Shown: piece after piece, positions 25,448 through 32,769 of the stretch
How positions within the stretch are numbered: position 1 is the stretch's first letter
How the letters are laid out: every line of letters starts with the position of its first letter
From: Pseudomonas monsensis
GTDB taxonomy: Bacteria; Pseudomonadota; Gammaproteobacteria; Pseudomonadales; Pseudomonadaceae
Assembly: GCF_014268495.2 (NCBI RefSeq)
Contig: NZ_CP077087.1
Span: 4,855,001 to 4,919,000, forward strand
Length of the DNA: 64,000 bases
Direction of reading: 5' to 3'
The notes under the pieces: generated by a model
Database searches by the model: none
Told to the model about the DNA's origin: nothing
What the model saw: the letters and a program-made list of their open reading frames with translations, nothing else
Made by a program: the position numbers and the translations under genes

Positions 25448-25471
25448 CATTTATCTCTCACCACAAAACCA

Positions 25472-25559
25472 TGTGGGAGCTGGCTTGCCAGCGATGCAGA
25501 CACCTCGGTGAATCAGGACAATCGAGGTGATGCAATCGCTGGCAAGCCAGCTCCCACAG
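25472..25559. repeat. Inverted REP pair between relA and mazG
   Basis: TGTGGGAGCTGGCTTGCCAG at 25472 and its reverse complement ending at 25559. A hairpin here in the relA-mazG transcript could affect mRNA stability. Confidence 0.9.
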
Positions 25560-25576
25560 TTGATCGGGGTTGGTCA

Positions 25577-27820
25577 TCAAGGCGTGCGGTTACGCCGCGT
25601 CTCGATGATGTTCGGCAACTGCGAAATCCGCCCCAGCAAGCGCCCCAGCGCATCCAGCCCCGGGATCTCGATGGTCAGCGACATCAGCGCAGTGTTGTCT
25701 TCCTTGTTCGAACGGGTGTTGACCGCCAGCACGTTGATGCGCTCGTTGAGCAGCACCTGCGAGACGTCACGCAGCAGACCGGAACGGTCGTAGGCGCGGA
25801 TGACGATGTCCACCGGATAGGTGAGCACCGGCACCGGGCCCCAGCTGACCTGGATGATCCGCTCCGGCTCGCGCCCGGCCAGTTGCAGCACCGAGGCACA
25901 GTCCTGACGGTGGATGCTCACACCGCGGCCCTGGGTGATGTAACCGACGATCGCATCGCCCGGCAGCGGCTGGCAGCAGCCGGCCATCTGCGTCATCAGG
26001 TTGCCGACGCCCTGGATCTGGATATCGCCGCGCTTGCCCGGCTTGTAACCGGTGGCCTTGCGCGGGATCAGCTCCAGCTGTTCGTTGCCGCGTTCCGGCT
26101 CGACCAGTTGCTGCGCCAGGTTGACCAGTTGCGCCAGACGCAGGTCACCGGCACCGAGGGCGGCGAACATGTCTTCGGCGGTTTTCATGTTGGCCTTGTC
26201 GGCCAGCTTGTCGAAATCCACCGCCGGCAGACCGAGGCGATTGAGCTCGCGTTCGATCAGGGTTTTACCGGCCGCGACGTTCTGGTCACGAGCCTGCAGC
26301 TTGAACCAGTGAACAATCTTCGCCCGCGCCCGCGAGGTGGTGACGTAACCAAGGTTCGGGTTCAGCCAGTCGCGGCTCGGCGTACCGTGCTTGCTGGTGA
26401 TGATCTCGACCTGTTCACCGGTCTGCAGGCTGTAGTTGAGCGGGACGATCCGGCCGTTGATCTTCGCGCCACGGCAGTTGTGGCCGATTTCGGTGTGCAC
26501 GCGGTAGGCGAAGTCCAGCGGCGTTGCGCCCTTCGGCAAGTCGATGGCGTGACCGTCAGGGGTGAAGATGTAGACCCGGTCCGGCTCGATATCGACCCGC
26601 AACTGTTCCGCCAGACCACCGATATCGCCCAGTTCTTCGTGCCACTCGAGGACCTGACGCAGCCAGGAGATTTTCTCTTCGTAGTGGTTCGAACCGGATT
26701 TGACGTCAGTGCCCTTGTAGCGCCAGTGCGCGCAGACGCCGAGTTCGGCTTCTTCGTGCATCGAATGCGTACGGATCTGGACTTCCAGCACCTTGCCTTC
26801 CGGGCCGATCACCGCGGTGTGCAGCGAGCGGTAGCCGTTCTCTTTCGGGTTGGCGATGTAGTCGTCGAACTCTTTCGGGATATGCCGCCACAGGGTGTGG
26901 ACGATGCCGAGCGCGGTGTAGCAGTCGCGCATTTCCGGCACCAGCACGCGCACGGCGCGCACGTCGTAGATCTGGCTGAATTCCAGACCCTTGCGCTGCA
27001 TTTTGCGCCAGATCGAATAAATGTGTTTGGCCCGGCCACTGATGTCGGCGTCGACGCCGGTGGCCTGCAATTCGTCCTTGAGCTGGGTCATCACGTCGCT
27101 GATGAAACGCTCACGGTCCAGCCGCCGCTCATGGAGCAGCTTGGCAATCTGCTTGTATTGGTCGGGTTCCAGGTAACGGAAGGACAAATCCTCCAGTTCC
27201 CACTTGATATGACCGATGCCCAGGCGATGCGCGAGCGGCGCATAGATGTCGAAGACTTCCCGGGCGACGCGGTTGCGTTTTTCGTCGTCGGCGGTTTTCA
27301 CCGCACGGATCGCGCAGGTCCGTTCGGCCAGTTTGATCAGGGCAACGCGCACGTCGTCGACCATCGCGACGAGCATCTTGCGCAGGTTTTCCACCTGCCC
27401 TTGCGTGCCCATCACCATCGACTGGCGCGGGCTGAGGCTGGCACTGATGGCCGCCATGCGCTGCACGCCGTCGATCAGTTTGGCCACCACCGGGCCGAAG
27501 CGCTGGCTGACGGCCGCGAGCTCGATCTGGCCTTCGCGCACGCCACGGTACAGGACCGCCGCGACCAGCGAATCCTGATCGAGTTTGAGGTCAGCGAGAA
27601 TTTCGGCGATCTCAAGGCCGGTACTGAAACTGCCGGTGCCTTCTGACCACAGATTCTTCGCGGCGTTGGACTGTTGTTCGGCCTCGCGAGCGAACTCACA
27701 GGCTTCTTTCAAGGCTTCGCGATCCAGTGCCAGATCGACACTGACCGCGTGATCGAGCCAAGCCTCGAGATTGATACTGCCGTCAGTGTTGATCGGCTGG
27801 TGTGCTCTCACCTGTACCAT
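25577..27820 (-). CDS. relA: GTP pyrophosphokinase RelA
   Basis: A 747-residue ribosome-associated (p)ppGpp synthetase. The N-terminal hydrolase-like domain lacks the HD pair (AAVLYRGVREG in its place), as in RelA rather than SpoT. The synthetase has ENGYRSLHTAVIGPEG and EVQIRTHSMHEEAELGVCAHWRYK. TGS (RVYIFTPDGHAIDLPKGATP), the zinc-finger-like domain (MAGCCQPLPGDAIVGYITQGRG) and a C-terminal ACT domain (YDRSGLLRDVSQVLLNERIN) follow. It makes pppGpp in amino-acid starvation. GGAAGG precedes the start. The order cysM-rlmD-relA-mazG matches P. aeruginosa. Confidence 0.98.
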   Translation of the reverse strand: MVQVRAHQPINTDGSINLEAWLDHAVSVDLALDREALKEACEFAREAEQQSNAAKNLWSEGTGSFSTGLEIAEILADLKLDQDSLVAAVLYRGVREGQIELAAVSQRFGPVVAKLIDGVQRMAAISASLSPRQSMVMGTQGQVENLRKMLVAMVDDVRVALIKLAERTCAIRAVKTADDEKRNRVAREVFDIYAPLAHRLGIGHIKWELEDLSFRYLEPDQYKQIAKLLHERRLDRERFISDVMTQLKDELQATGVDADISGRAKHIYSIWRKMQRKGLEFSQIYDVRAVRVLVPEMRDCYTALGIVHTLWRHIPKEFDDYIANPKENGYRSLHTAVIGPEGKVLEVQIRTHSMHEEAELGVCAHWRYKGTDVKSGSNHYEEKISWLRQVLEWHEELGDIGGLAEQLRVDIEPDRVYIFTPDGHAIDLPKGATPLDFAYRVHTEIGHNCRGAKINGRIVPLNYSLQTGEQVEIITSKHGTPSRDWLNPNLGYVTTSRARAKIVHWFKLQARDQNVAAGKTLIERELNRLGLPAVDFDKLADKANMKTAEDMFAALGAGDLRLAQLVNLAQQLVEPERGNEQLELIPRKATGYKPGKRGDIQIQGVGNLMTQMAGCCQPLPGDAIVGYITQGRGVSIHRQDCASVLQLAGREPERIIQVSWGPVPVLTYPVDIVIRAYDRSGLLRDVSQVLLNERINVLAVNTRSNKEDNTALMSLTIEIPGLDALGRLLGRISQLPNIIETRRNRTP

Positions 27821-27921
27821 CTTGCTTTACCTTCCCTACGACGCAGATTCAATGCGTCAAATCGCTGACCTTCATTGCCCGTTTGCGCTCGCGGGGCTCG
27901 AGCGAGCGCTGCCAGGACAGG

Positions 27922-29295
27922 TCAGACGGATGACGAGCCATCCTGGCTCGCTTCAAATAACGCCATGGCCTCGACATGTGCCGTCTGAGGAAACATATCG
28001 AGAATCCCGGCACGTTTTAACCGGTAGCCCTGTTTGATCAATTCGACCGTATCGCGCGCCAGAGTTGCAGGGTTGCACGACACATACACCAACCGCTTCG
28101 CGCCCAGGGTCGCAAGCTTGCGCACCACCTCGAAAGCACCGTCACGCGGTGGGTCCAAGAGTACCGCAGAAAAGCCGTTTGCGATCCACTCGGCATCGCT
28201 CAAAGGCTGGGATAAATCGGCTTGAAAAAACTTTGTGTTATGCAAATTGTTACTAGCGGCATTCGCCGCAGCGCGCTCGACCATGGTCTGCACACCTTCG
28301 ACCGCCACCACTTCACGCACGCTTCTGGCCAGCGGCAAAGCAAAGTTGCCGAGGCCGCAGAACAGATCCAGCACGCGTTCGTCGCTGCCGGGTTTCAGCC
28401 AGTCCAGCGCTTGCGCAACCATCGCTTCGTTGACGCCTGCATTGACCTGAATGAAATCCCCCGGGCGGTACGCCAGATCCAGATCCCACTGTTCCAGGCG
28501 ATAGCCCAGCGACTGCGAAGCATCGACCGGTTGCGGCTCGCCGTCGCCATGCAGCCACAATTGCGCTTCATGGAACTCGCAGAACTCCTTGAGGATCGTC
28601 AGGTCCGCTTCGGACAACGGCGCCATATGACGCAGCAACACCGCCAGCGCCGAGCCGCTGAACAACTCGACATGCCCCAGCGCCTGCGGTTTGCTCAACC
28701 GACGAAGCATCTCCGGCAACCGGGTCATGATTGGTTGCAAGGGCTGTACCAGCACCGGGCATTCGCTGATCGCGACGATGTCCTGACTGCCGGCGGCGCG
28801 GAAACCGACTTCGAGTTTCTTCGCCTTCATGTCCCAGCGCACGGCGATGCGGGCGCGACGGCGATAGCCGAATTCAGGTCCGGTCAGCGGTGCTGCCCAT
28901 GCTTCAGGTTCGACACCGGCAACGCGCGACAATTGCTCGGCGAGCATGCGCTGTTTCAGGGCAAGCTGTTCGCTGTGGGGCAGATGCTGGACGCTGCAAC
29001 CACCGCAACGACCGGCGTGCGGACAGGGTGCCGGGCGGCGTAATTCGCTGGCCTTGAACACGCGCTCGGTTCGCGCCTCGACCACTTTGCCGTGGGCGCC
29101 GAGCACCCGCGCCTCGACCTCTTCACCCGCGAGGGCGCCGAGGACAAACCAGGTGCGGCCTTCGAAAAACGCGATACCGCGACCGTCATTGGCCAGACGC
29201 TCGATGGTCAGGCGCTGCTTTTTGCCGGTCGGAATTTGCGCGGCCTTGCTGCCGCCGGTGGGCTGGAAGCGCAGGCCTCTCTCATGCTTGGCCAT
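27922..29295 (-). CDS. rlmD: 23S rRNA (uracil(1939)-C(5))-methyltransferase
   Basis: A 457-residue protein. TRAM domain (RLTIERLANDGRGIAFFEGR), the 4Fe-4S cysteines in CPHAGRCGGCSVQHL, the SAM motif DLFCGLGNFALPLA, and the catalytic Cys in LVYVSCNPATLARD. It uses SAM to make m5U1939 in 23S rRNA. The start at 29295 shares one base with the cysM stop, so translation is coupled; the longer frame to 29349 lies inside cysM. The C-terminus ALFEASQDGSSSV is slightly extended. Confidence 0.96.
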   Translation of the reverse strand: MAKHERGLRFQPTGGSKAAQIPTGKKQRLTIERLANDGRGIAFFEGRTWFVLGALAGEEVEARVLGAHGKVVEARTERVFKASELRRPAPCPHAGRCGGCSVQHLPHSEQLALKQRMLAEQLSRVAGVEPEAWAAPLTGPEFGYRRRARIAVRWDMKAKKLEVGFRAAGSQDIVAISECPVLVQPLQPIMTRLPEMLRRLSKPQALGHVELFSGSALAVLLRHMAPLSEADLTILKEFCEFHEAQLWLHGDGEPQPVDASQSLGYRLEQWDLDLAYRPGDFIQVNAGVNEAMVAQALDWLKPGSDERVLDLFCGLGNFALPLARSVREVVAVEGVQTMVERAAANAASNNLHNTKFFQADLSQPLSDAEWIANGFSAVLLDPPRDGAFEVVRKLATLGAKRLVYVSCNPATLARDTVELIKQGYRLKRAGILDMFPQTAHVEAMALFEASQDGSSSV

Positions 29296-30197
29296 CAGTT
29301 GGGCGCGTCGAAAATGCCGGTCGACAGGTAACGGTCGCCACGGTCGCAAATGATCGCGACGATCACCGCGTTTTCAACTTCTTTGGACAGGCGCAGCATC
29401 GCTGCCACCGCACCGCCCGAGGACACGCCGCAGAAGATGCCTTCTTCGCGGGCCAGACGACGGGTGACGTCCTCGGCTTCGCTTTGCGCCATGTCGACGA
29501 TGCGGTCGACGCGGTCGGCCTGATAAATCTTCGGCAAGTATTCCTGCGGCCAGCGGCGGATGCCGGGAATGGCCGAGCCTTCCATCGGTTGCAGACCGAC
29601 GATCTGCACGTTGTCGTTCTGCTCTTTCAAGTAGCGCGACACGCCCATGATGGTCCCGGTGGTGCCCATCGAACTGACGAAATGGGTGATGGTGCCCTGG
29701 GTCTGGCGCCAGATTTCCGGGCCGGTGGTGGTGTAGTGCGCTTCAGGATTGTCGCCGTTGGCGAACTGATCGAGCACCTTGCCACGGCCTTCGGCTTCCA
29801 TGCGCTGAGCGAGGTCGCGGGCGCCTTCCATGCCTTCTTCCTGGCTGACCAGAATCAGCTCGGCACCGTAGGCGGTCATCGCCGCCTTGCGTTCGGCACT
29901 GGAGTTGTCCGGCATGATCAGGATCATCTTGTAACCCTTGATCGCGGCGGCCATCGCCAGGGCGATCCCGGTGTTGCCCGAGGTCGCTTCTATCAGCGTG
30001 TCGCCGGCGTGAATCTGCCCGCGCAACTCGGCGCGGGTGATCATCGACAGCGCCGGACGGTCCTTGACCGAACCCGCCGGGTTGTTCCCTTCGAGCTTGA
30101 GCAAAAGGGTATTGCTGGTGGCGCCAGGCAGGCGCTGCAAACGAACCAGCGGAGTGTTGCCGACGCAATCGGCGATGGTTGGGTACTGCAAGGTCAT
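29295..30197 (-). CDS. cysM: Cysteine synthase B (O-acetylserine sulfhydrylase)
   Basis: A 300-residue fold-type-II PLP enzyme. PLP Lys45 is in GNNPAGSVKDRPAL, the phosphate loop in EATSGNTGIALAMAA, a substrate/thiosulfate-side region in HFVSSMGTTGTIMGVSR, and the C-terminal FCGVSSGGAVAAMLRLS. It makes cysteine (or S-sulfocysteine) from O-acetylserine. The start MTLQYPTIADCVGNTP at 30197 is the conserved one; the frame to 30236 is ignored. In PAO1 pirA lies immediately upstream of cysM; here there is only a terminator and a REP pair. Confidence 0.97.
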   Translation of the reverse strand: MTLQYPTIADCVGNTPLVRLQRLPGATSNTLLLKLEGNNPAGSVKDRPALSMITRAELRGQIHAGDTLIEATSGNTGIALAMAAAIKGYKMILIMPDNSSAERKAAMTAYGAELILVSQEEGMEGARDLAQRMEAEGRGKVLDQFANGDNPEAHYTTTGPEIWRQTQGTITHFVSSMGTTGTIMGVSRYLKEQNDNVQIVGLQPMEGSAIPGIRRWPQEYLPKIYQADRVDRIVDMAQSEAEDVTRRLAREEGIFCGVSSGGAVAAMLRLSKEVENAVIVAIICDRGDRYLSTGIFDAPN

Positions 30198-30303
30198 GGC
30201 GTATTCGCAATCCAGACGTGCGGGGGCGCCTATCATACCGGCAAACCTGCGCAGGCCATATCACGCAAAGTGCGGTGCTTATGGTTTATGGGAATAAGGG
30301 ATT

Positions 30304-30331
30304 GAAAGTCGCACCAGTGGTGCGACTTTTG
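30304..30331. terminator. Hairpin terminator upstream of cysM
   Basis: AAAGTCGCACC-AGT-GGTGCGACTTTT stem-loop between the sensor-kinase stop and cysM, T-rich on both strands. Confidence 0.75.
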
Positions 30332-30368
30332 CCGTGGGTCACCTTAGTGGGCGGTGAAGCGTACGGCC

Positions 30369-30470
30369 TCTTCGCGAGCAGGCTCGCTCCCCCCCCGGGG
30401 TATCAGCGTTGATCACACAATCTGCGGCAAACCGGGTTCAACTGTGGGAGCGAGCCTGCTCGCGAAGGCG
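30369..30470. repeat. Inverted REP pair overlapping the sensor-kinase 3' end
   Basis: TTCGCGAGCAGGCTCGCTCC at 30371 and GGGAGCGAGCCTGCTCGCGA at 30447. The right arm is inside the kinase reading frame. Confidence 0.9.
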
Positions 30471-31837
30471 TCAGTCGGCCCAACACCGTCATCAGCCACC
30501 AAGCGCAAATTCAACCGCAACCCCGCCCCGCTGTTCTCCGCCCAAATACTTGCGCCCTGACGCTGCACGGCATTGCGCGCGATGCTCAACCCCAAGCCAA
30601 ATCCACCGTCTCCGGGCCGCGAGCCGTCGAGGCGGGTGAACGGCGAGAAGATCCGCTCCAGATCCCCTTCCGCCACTCCGCCGCCCTGATCCTCCAGCCA
30701 CAAATGCCAGTAATCGCCGTCACGCCGTCCGTCGAGGCGCACGATGCCGCCCTCGGGCGAATGTCGAATGGCATTGCGCAGGATGTTCTCCAACGCCTGC
30801 GCCAAGGTGTTGAGGTTGCCGCGCACCCAGCACGACGACGGCACCGCACACTGCAATTGCAGGCTCGGCCAGCCGCTTTCATAACAGGCGTTATCCGTGA
30901 GCATTTCCCACAGGGCCTGAATCTGGATCGCCTCGTCGGGCAACGGCGTGCGGTCGGTGTCGAGCCAGGCCAATTGCAAGGTGTCCTCGACCAGCCGCTG
31001 CATGCCGTCGACTTCACGGCCGATGCGTTCGCGCAGTTGCCGCAGATCCTGCTCGCTTTCGCTGGCCACACGCAGCCGGCTCAAAGGCGTGCGCAACTCA
31101 TGGGACAAATCGCGCAACAGTTGCTGCTGCAAGGCAACGGTCGATTGCAGGCGCTCGGCCATCGAGTCGAAGGCGCGGGCCAGTTCACCGAGTTCGTCCG
31201 GCCGCTGGGTGATGCCGCTCGACAGCCGCACATTCAGTTGATCGGCGCGCCAGGCGTTGGCCTGTTCGCGCAGGTTGTTCAGCGGCACCACCAGCAGGCG
31301 ATACAGGCCGACGCACAGCAATAATGTGAACAGTCCAGGGATCACGCCGTTGGTGATCACCCGCCAGAACACCCGGTACTTCCCCGGCAAAAAACGTTCG
31401 GGCAGTTCAATCACTAAACTGCCGGTAGCAGGATCATGGGGAAACGGCACGCGCAACCACGGTCGCCCCTGCTTGTGGATTGGCCAGTCAAGCCCGCGCA
31501 AAAACGTCAGGCGCTGCACTTCCTGATCATTCAACGGTTCGCTGCTCAGCGACTGCAAGTTGCGGTCGATCACGCCAGCCCAAGCGGCCTCACGCAATTC
31601 CATGCTCTGCAACCAGCTGTCAATACCGTCACGCTGACCGCGCTGCCAGGCCCGTTCGGCCTCAGCCGCGTACCGGGTAAGCGTGCCGCGCGCCTCGTCG
31701 GAGAGAAACTGGTTGCGCTCCTCCATGTAGCGGCCCCATGACCAGCTCAGCCAGATCATCAGCAGACAGAACGCGACCAACAGACACGCCAGTTTCCAGA
31801 ACAGCGAATGGCGCCCCGGCAATTCAGAGCGCTTCAT
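30413..31837 (-). CDS. Sensor histidine kinase, PirS-like by context
   Basis: A 474-residue kinase: TM1 about 13-33, a periplasmic domain about 34-160 (LRGLDWPIHKQGRPWLRVPFP), TM2 about 161-183, HAMP, HisKA with H246 (LRDLSHELRTPLSRLR) and HATPase (NILRNAIRHSPEGG, EDQGGGVAEGD, GGFGLGLSIAR). The last ~20 residues (TDAFASRLAPTVEPGLPQIV) are encoded by a REP arm and are foreign to kinases. The start at 31837 overlaps the regulator stop by 14 bases; a GTG at 31849 is an alternative. The position between gacS and cysM matches pirS (PA0930) in PAO1, where PirRS controls a catecholate siderophore receptor. Confidence 0.9.
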   Translation of the reverse strand: MKRSELPGRHSLFWKLACLLVAFCLLMIWLSWSWGRYMEERNQFLSDEARGTLTRYAAEAERAWQRGQRDGIDSWLQSMELREAAWAGVIDRNLQSLSSEPLNDQEVQRLTFLRGLDWPIHKQGRPWLRVPFPHDPATGSLVIELPERFLPGKYRVFWRVITNGVIPGLFTLLLCVGLYRLLVVPLNNLREQANAWRADQLNVRLSSGITQRPDELGELARAFDSMAERLQSTVALQQQLLRDLSHELRTPLSRLRVASESEQDLRQLRERIGREVDGMQRLVEDTLQLAWLDTDRTPLPDEAIQIQALWEMLTDNACYESGWPSLQLQCAVPSSCWVRGNLNTLAQALENILRNAIRHSPEGGIVRLDGRRDGDYWHLWLEDQGGGVAEGDLERIFSPFTRLDGSRPGDGGFGLGLSIARNAVQRQGASIWAENSGAGLRLNLRLVADDGVGPTDAFASRLAPTVEPGLPQIV

Positions 31838-32549
31838 CGGCACGGCCACTCAATACGTAGCCCTTGCCCCACACCGTGCGCACTTCCCGCTCGGTGTAGC
31901 CGATGGCCTTGAGTTTGCGGCGGATCTGGCTGATGTGCATGTCGAGGCTGCGATCGTGTGCAGCATAGCCGCGTTGCAGAACGTGCTGATAAAGGAAGGC
32001 CTTGCTCAAGACTTCCTCGTCATTGCGCTCGAGGGTTTCCAGCAAGCGGAATTCGCTGCGGGTCAGGCCGGCCGCCTGGTCGCGGAAAAACACCTCGCAC
32101 TGTGCGTCGTCAAAGCGCAGGGTTCCCGTGGTCAACGGCGTTGCAAGCGCCGGCGGACGCCGATCAAGGGCCACCCGTCGCAGGATCGCTTCGATGCGCA
32201 CGTGCAACTCGGCAATGCTGAACGGCTTGGGTAAATAATCATCGGCGCCCAGGCGAAAACCACTGATGCGATCCGCCTCGGCGCCCAGAGCCGACATCAG
32301 CAACACCGGCGTCGAATGGCTCTGGCGCAATTGCGTCAGCACATTCAGTCCGTCCAGCCCGGGCAACAGAATGTCCATCAACACCACGTCGAACGGCTGG
32401 CGTCGGGCGATGCTCAGGCCCTCCTGGCCGTTCTGGCACCAGGTCACCTGAAAGCCGCTGCGGCCCAGCTGTTCGTGAACGTAGGCGCCGAGGACCGGAT
32501 CGTCTTCGATGGAAAGAATGCGCGGCTGGCCAACGGAAACAGGAGTCAT
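31824..32549 (-). CDS. OmpR-family response regulator, PirR-like by context
   Basis: A 241-residue protein: receiver with ILSIEDDPVLGAYV, acceptor D59 in VVLMDILLPGLDG, and YLPKPFSIAELHV; winged helix with LTRSEFRLLETLERND, HISQIRRKLKAIGY and VRTVWGKGYVLSG. AGGAGTC precedes the ATG at 32549, which supports this start over the longer frame to 32735. It overlaps the kinase gene, so they form an operon transcribed away from gacS. Position suggests PirR (PA0929 in PAO1). Confidence 0.92.
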   Translation of the reverse strand: MTPVSVGQPRILSIEDDPVLGAYVHEQLGRSGFQVTWCQNGQEGLSIARRQPFDVVLMDILLPGLDGLNVLTQLRQSHSTPVLLMSALGAEADRISGFRLGADDYLPKPFSIAELHVRIEAILRRVALDRRPPALATPLTTGTLRFDDAQCEVFFRDQAAGLTRSEFRLLETLERNDEEVLSKAFLYQHVLQRGYAAHDRSLDMHISQIRRKLKAIGYTEREVRTVWGKGYVLSGRADEAL

Positions 32550-32769
32550 GAGTATCTGCAAGTCATTCTCAGTTGAGCGGCGATTATTCAAGATTGCCGG
32601 GCGTGGGGCAACACAAGCTTGACCTGCCGGACAAACGCGCACCGGCGCGGCGACCGATGGCGCGCGCATTTTTCCGGAGATTGCCTGCGAGCAAATCGCT
32701 ACACTGCGCCCATGTCGCGTGCCGGATGCACGCATGAGTCAACGGATCAGCGGGATGCAGGAGATGGGC

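Noticed and set aside
25028..27646. 872-codon open frame antisense to relA and mazG
   Set aside because: A GC-rich shadow of relA. The translation is Arg/His/Gln-rich with no domain.
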